64,000 nucleotides of DNA from Escallonia rubra (Eukaryota > Streptophyta > Magnoliopsida > Escalloniales > Escalloniaceae), in assembly GCA_033065855.1 (NCBI GenBank), contig JAVXUO010002057.1, positions 1 to 64,000 on the forward strand, given 5' to 3'. Of this stretch, positions 22,645 through 34,400 are shown piece after piece. Numbering within the stretch: the first letter of the stretch is position 1; every line of letters begins with the position of its first letter. A program made the translations under genes and the position numbers. Below the pieces are notes generated by a model, which did not search any database, was not told the origin of the DNA, and saw only the letters and a program-made list of their open reading frames with translations.

Positions 22645-22910
22645 TATGAGTGTAATTAGGGCAAACCTCAGGAGAGTTTTGTATAATTTGCAAAAGTCAG
22701 ATGTGCATTTCATTGACCTTCCATTTGTTAAAGTTAGTAGGATCTGATGTTAAAGAACAAGTTTTCCCTCCAAAAGTCCAAGAAAATATTGTCTGAGGGG
22801 CATTTATGTCTTTTTACATTGCACCGTTAACATCGTAAGAGAAAAAATTACTTTTTGAACGGAGTGTAATTATGACAAACCTCAGGGGAGTTTGTGTAAT
22901 TTATCCTAAT
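22645..22910. repeat. Short direct repeats flanking a ~180-bp interior
   Basis: A ~45-bp word of the form GAGTGTAATTA...GCAAACCTCAGGAGAGTTT near 22647-22690 recurs near 22861-22905 with a few changes. The spacer begins and ends in AT-rich sequence. It could be a small repeat-flanked element, but no primer-binding site or target duplication was seen. Confidence 0.45.
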
Positions 22911-24257
22911 TTAATTTCAAGACATTAGAGGAGTCGAAAAAAGTCAAATGTTGAGAAAAAGAAGAAGAAAGAGAAAACACCAACATGTGATGCATCGAAA
23001 ACGTAATGAGCAAAGGGTATTCTGAATTAAAGTACATGAACATAAAAACACCTCTCAAATTGAAATTTGTTTTGGCTTTTAAGAGGGTTGTACTCATCTT
23101 ACAGCTTATGGACAAACACTTATTTTGAACTTTTTTTGCGACAGTCAGGGTCAAATCAGTTTTCAATAAATTACTTTTATGATCAATCACTTTTTTATAA
23201 TTAAGTTTGCCCAAGTAAGTACAAGAATATCCCTAATAATTACAAGACTTTGGCACATTTTATTCAAAGACTAGAATTCTGGTTATTGTGTTGCATTGAA
23301 CTGTTTTTAGTACTTTCGTCCAAACAACATTCATACTTCAAACTAATTTTGCTAAAAATTCTAATTTTTGTAAGGCGGTCAAGATTTAATCAATATTCTC
23401 TTTCGAGAATCGGTCCTAAATAGGCTCTACTCTTAATTTATACTTCACTCCAATATAGGATGAACTCTTTGTCTGTATGTTTCTCCTGGCAATCTTTCTG
23501 ACCAGTAAAGTTGAGCATTTTATTCTATTGAATTGATCTTGGGGGTACACAAATCGAAAACCAAAATACTTTTTTTAAACCGAATGGAACCAGAAGCAAA
23601 ATATGTATTCGAAACCAAACTCACATATGATTACGTTTAAGTTTTTATTTGATATGTTAAAATGCGAGTTCTCCCCCTTGAAAAAAAATTGTTCTCCCTC
23701 CATTAATCTCAGTGTCTTTGTCGCGACGACCGGCTTCCTTCAGGATGTGGTGGCGCGATGGCATAGCTTTAATATGGTTGTGTGTCTAATTTCTTGTGGT
23801 TGTGTTAAATTTTTCTTTAGGACTACGGTGGCTACCCTTTGTCAGTCGTTGATAGATCTCCGTCACTGAATGTTTGCGTGGAATATGGAACGGATTTAGT
23901 TGCTGGTCATAGTTGGGTAAGGGTTCCGAGCAGGTTGCTGGAGTTAATTGGTTAAAGGTTGATGGTATTGGGTGGTTCACGGTTAGGTTACTACCTCCAT
24001 GGTGGTTTTTGGGCGTGGTGGTGCTGCTATTTTGGCAGGAGCCAAAAGAGTTTATGAACATGCATTGTTTCCTTATATGGTTGTCTTCCCCCATTTACCA
24101 TAAGGTTGGTGGACGTGTATATTGCAGTGGTAGGTGTCGATGCGTTGTTACGTTGGAGGATAGGTTCTTGCAGTGGTGGTGGCTTAGAAGTGTTTTGGCT
24201 GGGTGGTTAGGTGGTGGTGTCTTAGGACTGTGATGATGACAGTCTGTAGCGAGACAT

Positions 24258-24320
24258 GGTGGTGCGATGGACTAACTCTGAATGACCATTAGAAATAGGT
24301 GTAATAGGTTCGAGTCTTAG
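24258..24320 (+). mobile_element. Possible tRNA-derived SINE head
   Basis: TGGTGCGATGG at about 24259-24269 resembles an RNA polymerase III A box, and GGTTCGAGTCT at about 24307-24317 matches the B box consensus, with spacing close to that of tRNA genes. The intervening sequence cannot fold as a tRNA cloverleaf by eye. No poly(A) tail or body was recognised. Confidence 0.35.
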
Positions 24321-25557
24321 TAAGGGTGAATAATATATATATACAGAACAAAAGCGATGCTATTAATAATTAACAGTGGAAGGTGTTGATCCAATGGATA
24401 AATCATTCCAGACCTATAAATCACACGAACAAGGTCACACTTGATGTAGTTTAGTGCATCACAATACGAACAAAACACCATGAAATGATTTAAAACAAGC
24501 AAGCAACCATTAAACCAATCAAATAACTAGCAATTCCAAAATACTAACACCTCATCCACCAAAAAGGGCAACTAGCCCCAAATGGTCGGAACTGTAACAA
24601 TAATGCTTGCAAGTCGTATCGACACATCAACTGCATTCAGACGACACCTTAACTACAATTAAATCAAATAAGCATTCCAACAATCAGAGAAAACCATGCT
24701 GAAAAATCACTTCTAATGGTTGATCTCGCCCCAGACGAGGTCGATCCCAACATGACTAGTAATACACAGCATAATCGTGTTAGGGCAACCGAATAGCGAC
24801 CGAGTATCCTAACATGACCCACCAAGTTGTGTGTGGGAGAAGAAAGGAGAAAAACAAAAACATTCATTCAGGCAAGTTAGGAATGAGAAAATTTCATATT
24901 AACTTTCTCAAATAAGTCAATGAGTAACGACAGGCCCACCACCACTTCATTTCAGTTTGGCCCAATTAGACTCCCTGGGTTAAAGAGGAGTGGTCTTTCC
25001 CTCTGTATATTACGAAGGGAATTTGGTGGTGGTGTGCATGTGTGATGTAGCCACCAGGATTGTGCCGGATTTGACTATGCCAATATTTGCGACGATGAAA
25101 ATTAGAGTGGAGGGGTGAGGTTTACTGGAATGGGTTTTGAGATATGGTGATGGTGCAGGGGTAATGTTTACTTGAATGGTGGCAGTGGTAGCATGTATAT
25201 TGTGGCTGCCAAGTGGACTAGTGTGGCTGCCAAATGAAAAATATGATAGAAGTTACTAATTTGTCCTTAAAAATTGACGGGCATCCAAAAAATTGGATGT
25301 CAGTCCGTCAATTGGTGAATTGCACATCAATTGAGAAACCGTAAGATAAATTGTGCCAAAATTGAAATAGTAAGGTGAAATGCGTACATACTCTTAAACC
25401 GTAGGAATTTATCTGCATGTGATCCAAAAATTATAAACAAGCAGCATTGAAGTGCACTTTTCGTTCTTGAAGGGGGTAAGGAAACAAAAACCAACATTTT
25501 GTACTGTCTTTGTGGGTTGCGACTTCCGAGCCATAACCAACGCTCGACTGTCACAAA

Positions 25558-28500
25558 ATGGAAAGGAAGAAGAAGAATAAGCTCGTCAAAGCTTCAACAG
25601 TCACAAAGAGCACTCTGCGCACCGTTTCACCATTACAGGCCTTTGTTTTGCACCTAATTTGCGGGTTAGGGCTAGCATCAGCATTCTGGGTAGCGCGCAA
25701 CGTTTACTCGGTCAACCTCATCGGCAATCCAGCTCAAACCCTCCGCCTGATCTGGGTACTACCACCCCCGTTTATACACATCAATTACATCCTTTTACAT
25801 TTCGGTTGTTTAATACTGTCCTGTTACATCGTTAATTTTGAAGCTAATTGGTTGAACTTCAGGTGATTGAGGCTCCAATTGTAATCCTTCTATACAGTGT
25901 TTTTCGTCAAAACCCAAGTCAATGCTCGGTAATTTCATTTCAGTATAGTTTTCTCAGTGTGCGTATGTGTGTCTTCATAGGGATGTTCGTATTGCGCGTG
26001 TTAAATTGCTTATGGTTTTCAATGTGGCCTTGACAGTACGTGAAAGCTGTGGCACGAGGTTTCTTAGCGCTTCCCTTTGGTCAGTACTCGTCATGCCCAT
26101 TGTACACGTATCTGTATATTGTATACGAATAGAGTCATATCTGTATATTGTATACGAATGGAGTCAGTCTGATTAGATTAAAGGGTACATGCGTGTAGCA
26201 TTTACATTTTGTGAAAGGTAGAGAAACTGGAAATGATTCTATGGTTTGCACAGTTTTTTATGCAATGAAGTTACTGATGGTTGTATAGATGGAGTGGAAT
26301 TGGTTAGTTTGTGGGGTGGTATGTTGGTAAGTTCATCAAAAGATGGATTTTGAAATGCAGACGTTTGGTGGGTCTTTCACTTTAATGGCATGGCCAGTAA
26401 GCATATTGTTTTCTGTTTCTTTTTTGGTTTGTAGTTCCCTGGAAAAAAAGAAAAAGAAAGAAGGGAAAACCACTCCATTAAGTGAATTTGGTGCAAAAGT
26501 GCAGCAAAACATTGAGTAGTGCCTTTGTTCTAGCATTAACTTTTATATACGCTCTATCTGTATGATTTTTTGTTTTTAAAGTCATCTAGATAGGCACTTA
26601 GCATGGTTTCTTTTATCTGAACTTGTAGGGGCCATAGCGAATGCACTTGGAGCTATTGTGTTGGGGGCACCTGTTGGCATTAAGTATGTAACTTAGGGAC
26701 TTAATGGAGTTCTCTATTCTTTTATCATATTCTTGAGAACTGAAGTCATAGTTGAGGTTGGAACTGAAAGGAACCGGATGTGGCAAAAGCTGCTTTTTGT
26801 ATCGCCAGGTATATGAAAACCTTTAATATTTTGAACTGGTAATGTATCATTTTTACACAAACATGAACGCACATTAGTTGTCAACTGAGGTGAGAAACAA
26901 GGTTGACAAAAGTGAGAAAGATTCGCTTTGCTTTCGGACATCCAACCTCAACTGTGATGTATGTTGTGTGTTTTCAAAATTACCAAAAAAACAGAAAAGA
27001 AAATGTAAACAACCCCCGAGGAATTCAACATGACCTTTGATATATTTTCAAAGCCAGACAATATTTATCCGTGCCAAATATGTATTCTGTAGACCACTAT
27101 TAATTACAATTTATTTCCATCCGCAGGTACTTTCCAGGGACCCTAAACTGGTCTCTTTTGATGTCAGCCCTTACCGTGAGTATTGGACTATGCGTTTTGT
27201 CACTAACTCCTGTTTCAATACATTATTCGAAGTGAAGTAGTGAACAGCCAACTCTCATTGCCCTTTAGTTTTGGCCATTCTAAGGGTTAACATTGAGGTC
27301 TTCGGACCATGTTTGGTTCAATTAGAAAGAACTTTAATGGCTAAACAAATCCAAAAACACTAGTTTGATGTCACTGTCGTTTTAACTGATAGTATGCAGA
27401 TTTGATGTATGCCGCAGAAACCTTGATTGGCGTGCTAATTTCTTGTCTTTCGGCAGTTTGTCCCTGCGGCCTCTGTTTTTGGTTCTTCTTGGACTGAATG
27501 GCATCGAATATTTGCCCAAACAAAGTAAGTGCCTTGTTTGCCATCTGTCAACAGATATATTTCTGTAGCAAGTAATTAGGGTATTGTAATTTACGTTCTC
27601 CTCTGCTACATGTGGTGTACATTATCTATTTGGCTTTTGTGCAAGAAGGTTTTCTGCTTTAACGTCCCTTTGGTCGATGATATTGCACATTTGTTGCTTG
27701 TAGGCCCATTGAATATATAGATTACATGATTTGCCTACCTGCACATGGAGCTGTTATAGGATCTTGGTTTGGTGCCTGGCCGATGCCGTTAGATTGGGAA
27801 AGACCATGGCAGGTAGTTTTCGATATGCATTGTCTGAAGAGTTAGAGAATATCCTGTCCTTGATTTCTACAAATTGCTGATACCAGTCCTGAAGCTGTGT
27901 GAACCTCCCTATACTGTATTCGCCAACTCTATCTGAACTGAGTCATTTATCAGAGAAATCAGTAAATGAGAGCCAGTTTACTGCACCATTTAGAAAGTAT
28001 TACGAACATAACGAGTCCTGTTACAGAGAGAATTTCTCCTAGTGGTCAATTTTAATTAAATCTATGTTGATTGCCGAAAGCATCTTATATTGTGCCACAT
28101 TACCAACCTCGCATTTCTAGTAGTAACGTTACTTATTTAATCCTGCCTCGTATGCCTTCTCGTCTATTTATGTATTCGCCTTTCTATCAAACTCGTGATA
28201 TAGTCTGATGCTTCTTACACTTGTCCTCATTGCTGCTTCATTAGATTCTTACTTGAACCTAATAGGACTACTGCAATCAAACAACACCCAGCATAGGAGC
28301 ACTTTTCCTTTATCTGACTCTCTCGTGTCTTAGAGTAACATCTTCATCAGTATTTCCCTCCTTATGCAATACTTTCCAATACACGCAAAATATACTTCTT
28401 TGGTACCTATTGTACATGTATGTCTACTTCACTTCAGTGCTCCTAGTCTTACTAATTTTGCATTCCATAATCCATTCATATGGTCTTGGTTCCACCACCT

Positions 28501-29185
28501 ATGCTACCTGTACTGTAAAGTACTTCTTTGTGACTCCAGCTTCGCATTAACTTCTATCAATTCTCATCGTTAACTGTATCAACATAAACATTAACTGTAG
28601 CAAAAGGGCTTACTAATCTCCACCTTCATGATGTGGTCATTGCACAGTAATGTCTTCATCTATTTAGTGTTGTGGTAATGTTTTTCTTTCTTCCACACTC
28701 ATGGCTCCTTTCTTCTCGAGAATCCGTACATCGTTGTGTCGGCTGTGCCACCGGAGGCTTTGTGAAAGTCAGAACGCAGGGGTTGAACAAAAGAAAGAAA
28801 TGGCTATTTACTGTACCGACTTAACATGTGAAACTAAAGTATAACATCTGGGCCTCAAAGTCTTTGTTAGGCTGATGTCTTCATCTTACCTTATGGTCGT
28901 GTTCCTTCACATCTGGTTTACTCCTTAATATGACTTTCTTCACTAAACTTACGTTGCATTTGGTCTTGCTTAAGCTTACACTCTGGAGCTATTCTCTCAT
29001 CTGGACATGTTGGGCTGTTCTTTTCTTTTTCTTTCTTTGTCCTTGCTTTTATCTTGTCAATGCTGCTGTAGGAGTGGCCAGTTTCTGTGACTTATGGTTC
29101 TATTGCCGGGTACTTGGTCGGAATGGTGGCATCTTTTGGGATTTTACTCTTCCATGGCGTGCGACAGCGTGTCAAAGGAGACTAG
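25558..29185 (+). CDS. PIGF: GPI-anchor biosynthesis protein PIG-F (eight exons)
   Basis: Eight exons joined by GT-AG introns with consistent phase: 25558-25755, 25863-25928, 26037-26079, 26629-26683, 27127-27175, 27457-27524, 27704-27812 and 29072-29185. The product is 233 residues, close to human PIG-F (about 219). It is a multi-pass ER membrane protein: hydrophobic segments include FVLHLICGLGLASAFWVA in exon 1, NALGAIVLGAPVG in exon 4, and YGSIAGYLVGMVASFGILLF in exon 8. The conserved core FGSSWTEWHRIFAQ spans exon 6, and [34 protein letters not shown] runs across exons 7-8, split here only for description. PIG-F stabilises the enzymes that transfer phosphoethanolamine to GPI mannoses. The C-terminal QRVKGD is compatible with cytosolic or ER-retained orientation. 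Intron 7 is the longest at 1.26 kb. The start is the first Met before a basic KKKNK stretch. Confidence 0.93.
26110..26167. repeat. 29-bp tandem duplication in PIG-F intron 3
   Basis: Two adjacent copies of ATCTGTATATTGTATACGAA plus nine further bases, with two differences near the end of the unit. Confidence 0.75.
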
Positions 29186-30140
29186 TCATCTAGGAGAATC
29201 ACTACAGAGGACTTTTTCCTGACATCGAGGTGTTCAAAGGAGTTTCCATCCACTTGGCACGCATTCTAGTGCAGTTGAGCAGTAGAGCGAGTGTGTGATG
29301 TTCATGGCCCGAGGTAGAGCACGCAATGGGTGAGTATACGGTGATCGATGGGAATGCAAGCAACGAAAGACAGGGTAGGACTCTCTGGTTCCAATCCTCT
29401 TTTTCAACCTGACTTACCACTTTGAACAGTCTTTTTGCTTCACATGTTTATGCTTACAAATTTTTGTACTTGGAGATTTCTTCACTTCCAGGTTTTACAA
29501 GATTGTGCGATAATCACTGCTATCATGGACTTTGGCGTTTTCAAATTCCTTGTTTGCTTCATTTGACGCTATGAACTACAATAGAACGAGCATGAATTTT
29601 CAGAGTTATATTGTTACATTTTGGTGCTCTGAGTCACCAATTGACGGAAAAACTTGGATGTCCTTCAAACTTTTGACGGTAGAATGGAGAGTTCACCTTC
29701 TTCTAACCTAGCACCCCTTTCCCCAAACCACCCGCCGCCCCCTTTCCCCAAACCCAACCACCCCCACCACGCCTCAGCCACCTCATTGCCGCCACCCCTT
29801 TCACAAAATCCAGCCGTCACCACTTTCCATCCAGCCACCCGACTGCCTAGACTGCCTTTTTTTATAAATTCAATATTAAAATGCTAGAGTTTAACAACCG
29901 AAACGCAGAGGATTCGAATATACTTTCATTTATACAAGAGATATGGCAACTAAAGATATAAACTTTATGGTATCAATGTTGATTATAAAAGGTGGTAGGT
30001 CCAAATTAGATACCTAGATATCTTATCCCAAAGTATTTAAGTAATTTAACAACTTGGTCGCTTTGAAAAAACATTTTATAGACTATCTAAGACACTTGGA
30101 TATTTAAAGTACCTCGTGTATGTCCTTTGAGATATTCCCA
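29186..30140. other. PIG-F 3' flank and C-rich repeat block
   Basis: The first few hundred bases are the likely PIG-F 3' untranslated region. From about 29636 to 29885 there is a C/A-rich block starting CACCAATTGACGG that looks like an inverted relative of a segment near 25260-25320. No gene is seen. Confidence 0.4.
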
Positions 30141-30683
30141 GCAGTAGTGGGCATAAAGATACCCCCCGAGTCGACCCTGGCTGAGCCGAAACCCACCAGG
30201 CGGGGAATTTTTTGCCACGTGGCCGTCTCGCTCCCGTGCAATTCGACTTGTTAGCTGCTAATAACTACAATTCCGCGTTCATGCAACGCCATGTCATTAA
30301 CCAGCAAGTGGCCCCACATACGGACCTAACAAAGGTTCCCCCAATTTCACGAAATTGACAGATATGCCACTAAGTTTCCACGCGTGTTGCGCGGCCATTG
30401 GTTAGTTACACATCAGATTTACACCCCTCATATCTTGCAAAGGAAAGCCCTGACACGTCAGCGGAGCTGCTCGTGGCCCCACGGTGGCCTGAAAATCCCA
30501 CGTGTCTTCCCGGCAAACCCAACGGTGGGACCCCCCAGACCCGAACCCTTTAAAACTCTCTCAAAGCCCTAAGCGCCAAAAAAACACACTCTCTCTCTCT
30601 CTCACACACACACACACAAACTCTCTCTCTTCTCTCTCTAGGAATCGCTTTTGAATTGTCTCCCCGATCAAAATCTACCTCCG
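30140..30683 (+). promoter_or_regulatory. Promoter and non-coding first exon of the RING gene
   Basis: GC-richer than its surroundings. It carries a palindromic G-box GCCACGTGGC at 30214-30223 and a second CACGTG core at 30499-30504, binding sites for plant bZIP and bHLH factors. TTTAAAAC near 30550 could serve as a weak TATA element. A CT/CA-rich leader at about 30585-30640 leads to a donor-like CCG|GTACGAG at 30683, so a non-coding first exon ending there and a 0.78-kb leader intron ending at 31461 are proposed. These assignments need transcript support. Confidence 0.55.
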
Positions 30684-31289
30684 GTACGAGAAACCCTAAA
30701 CCCTCAAGAAAAATTCGTTTGTCTATGTCTGTTGTATTGGATTGTGTGTACTTTTGTCTGATGATTGCACTTTGCACATGTTGATGATTTAGAAAGTATT
30801 TTATGTAATCTGTCTGATGGGGTTGTGTAGATTGGTGCACTCTAGGTGTCCGATGATCTGCCCCTATGCATTCTCTTGTAGTTCAGATTGTTTCTGAACT
30901 GTTATCAACCTTTTTGGCTGGGTTTTCTTGCGTTGATCTTTACTGGTTTCGAGGGAGTGCAGATCATGTGGTCATCCGATTCTCAAACTTGTTGCATCCA
31001 TCGTATATCATCTAACTTTGGGATTTTCCTTTATGTGGTGTTAGGATTGTGTGTGTGTGTCAATCATGACTGCCTGAGCTTGTTTCTTGGTAGCATTGGG
31101 TTTATAAGGTTTTCCTCTCTATTCATACATTGCTCTCTAGTCCTTCCTTTGTTTTTCTTTTCTCTTCTTGATTGAGATCACAAATGTTATTTTTGGCTTG
31201 TTTAGTAAACATGCCAAAACCTTTTTGAGTAAAAGTGTCTTATCATAATTTCTGCGTTGGCGATAAACCCATATGGATGAAGTTGACTT

Positions 31290-31339
31290 ACACACACACA
31301 GGCACACACACAGGCACACACACACACACACACACACAT
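31290..31339. repeat. Interrupted (CA)n microsatellite in the leader intron
   Basis: CA repeats broken twice by GG, within the proposed leader intron of the RING gene. Confidence 0.9.
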
Positions 31340-31474
31340 ACTTAGTCTGAGATCATTGTCAAGTTGATTATCATCTTTTATGTCACAACATATTACATGA
31401 AAATTGCACCTTCATAAAATGGTGCTTGCTCCTCATCCGTTTTACCTTGGCCTTCAATCAGAATTGACTGAACA

Positions 31475-34400
31475 ATGGGTAGTCACCGACCAAATGTTGT
31501 TGACAATCCACCTGCCTCTGCTTTTCCTCTTCAAGGGCACGATGAATTTGGACAGGGTTGGAATGAAGCTGCTGACTGGACTGGGATTACTGCTGGAGCT
31601 GATCTTAATCCATCGCCGTATATATCATTACCTGTTGCTCCTTCTGCGTGGGAGGACATGCATGCAACTCATCAGTCTCGCAATCATGGGAATCCTGAGG
31701 CCAGTCGCAATGTGATGGCTAATATGACAAGTCTTAGTAGCTTCCAAAATGCCCATACTGAGCCAAACACATTTATTTTAAGAAGCAACAGAACCAGCGT
31801 TCCTAGTCGCTCAGAATTGTCATTCCCTGAACAGAACATCAGAGGGATGAATCAATCAGTCAATTGTGATTACATGGTGACTCCTGATGATGTGATGAAT
31901 GGTTGTTCTGATGGTGGTGGCTTTCAGAACCCTCAGGAGAATAGAAATGTAATATTTACAAGAGGTAATGCAGCTGGAGGTTATCAAATGACGAGACATG
32001 GTGGAGAAGCAAGAAGTTGGGATGTTAATAGGCAGCACATGAACGACAATTATTTCAGGGTAGGAGGTAGTGCACCTATTTTGCTCCATATGCGTAAGAG
32101 TGGAGAAATTGCAGCTGATAACCATCTCAAGGTCAGTGCAGATCAATCTGATTATGGAGAAAAGATTGATGGGAGTTTTTTAAGCCTTGGAATAGGAGGT
32201 AACCAGGAGTCAAGATCTAGACCCTTTTTCAGTAGCCGAGAGATTTCTCGTGAACTGACAGAAGTTGTTTCTCCAAAGCCAAACACTTCCCGTGTTAGGC
32301 AAACCACTAGAAGCTCCTCAAGCCAAGGTCGAAATATTGGTGAACAAACGATGGTAAGCGGCCTCGATTATTTCCCGAGTTCTCAAAATAGTGCTGGCGG
32401 ATACTCAAGTCCTGCGTTCGATGGCTGGATGTTGTCTAACAATGATGTTGGAGTTACACGTGGTGCTAATACTGCGCAACATTCTCTCCCATTTCGTATT
32501 TTACAAGCACCACAAGTTGATATGCAACAGAGTGCACCTATTAGCAGGAATTCAGATTTTATGCGAAATATGGATGTAAGATGTGCAGATGAAGATCCTT
32601 ACCAAGTCTTTGAAGGCGATCAGGCTGCATCTTCAGGGGCAGTTAACACCAACTCCGCTGGGTTCCTCTGTAGCAGACAAACTGGGCTGTCTAGGTTAGC
32701 ATCAGATTCTGCAAATCAGGAGTGGATCACTCCTCAAAGCGGTACTGAACAACTACAGAGATGTAATAGGAGAACTGCCAATAACTTCTCGTCAGTCCCC
32801 TCTCTGAATTCTCCTTTACGTGGGCTGAGAGGAAGCTCTGCCAGGCAGGATCATTCTGGTAAGTTGTGCCATCTTTGCCCTCCCTACAGTTCACTATAAA
32901 ATCTCAGTCAGTGCAATAATTCCCTAAGCTTCATTCTGAAGACATCATAATCATCTAATAGGAAATATCAGAAATCAATACGCTAAGAAAGTCTTCAATT
33001 ATCCTACCAAAATTAATGAACTTACAATAGGAACCCAGTTCGATTATTTATAAACAAATTGCACTCTCTCAAATAGAACTCCAATTTGCATGCATTTTTC
33101 TCGGCATTCTCTCCACGTGAAGAAAACTTGACCTTGAGTTTTGTACAAAGAACATTAAGAACTCATGGATCACCATATTATTTTAGTTACGAGCATTCCA
33201 AGTTGCTTTGCCAAGAGTTACTTTTATATGATCAATTGTTACTTGCATTTGCTCCAGTTTAGAAATCAGCCTATCCTTTTGTTTGCCATTTATGATCAAC
33301 GGAGAATCTGGCCGTTCTGCGGTTTTCCCAGGTTTTGTGTCAGCTTGATTGAATGATTTTGATTTATTTGGGGCTTGTAGACAATAGTGGCTGGGGAACA
33401 GTTTCGGTTGTGTTCAATAGCGGGAAATTTTATGTTTGTAACAAATCTGGATTTATGCCTACGTCTTCTCTTCTTCTTCCCATAGTTTGAAGCTAGCTCC
33501 CAAGAATCGTGGAGAGGTTTATGGTCAAAGGACAAGAGTCCTGCAGCTAGGATGCTATGTACATTTGCATTCTAACTGTCCAATAAATCAAAGTCATCTG
33601 CTAATTGCACTTTGGAAATAAAACAAGAGCTTCATGTTATTGCAATGTTGCATCCAATCGTTTATCATCCCTGCCCTATTTAACAAACTATCTTTGCAGG
33701 TATTTCAGTATTTTTATTCGTCACAGGGAAAACAAAATGCGTCATTCTCATTTTTCTGACGAATGTTTAAGACTTTCCTTCTCATCTGCATGATAGATAA
33801 AGTTTCTAAACAGCGTGCATAGTCTGTACCTATAGCAAAGGCTGCCAACGCATACAAGATGCTATCATCTGGACTAGAGTACCCAAGCCTTTAGGAAGAG
33901 GAACACGATCTCACCTATTGCGCCCAATTTTTAGGTAGCGTGAGTTAGGGACAGAGCTTTGGGCTCTGTAGGAAAGAGGATTGTCTGTGAAGGGACTCCC
34001 CTAAAGTACCTAAAACTGAAAAGAACAACCATTTTAAAGATGGTGTGAAGATTTTGTTGATGTCACCAAGAGAGGCAGACGTTCACGGAGTATACGTGAA
34101 CTGTGATTGAGGGAACACGGGTCAGGGGGTACGCATGAAAGCCTAAAATTCTTTGCACTTTTGTATGATGATGATTACGACCATTAAAAAGGTTGTGTGA
34201 AGATTTTCTTGATGTCTACCTTTTTTTGACATTGGCATCAGCTTCAAAGTTGGTGGTATTAGAGAGGCAGACGTTCGGGGACCGGACGTGAACTGTGCTT
34301 GGGTGAAAATGGGTCAAGGGTTACGCATAAAAGTCTAACACTCTCTGCACTTCTTCGGATAATGACTAGGCATGAATTAGATGACCAAGACGAGTTTAAT

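Larger units (their letters stand above)
21108..25557. other. Repeat-rich intergenic region, no gene seen
   Basis: About 4.4 kb between peptide gene C and PIG-F. Frames here (for example 22096-22485 on the minus strand) sit in low-complexity GC-rich or G/T-rich blocks around 22150-22450, 23880-24250 and 24950-25240 and show no domain. Direct repeats near 22645 and 22862 and a possible SINE head near 24258 are listed separately. The last ~200 bases before 25558 should hold the PIG-F promoter, but no TATA box stands out. Confidence 0.45.
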
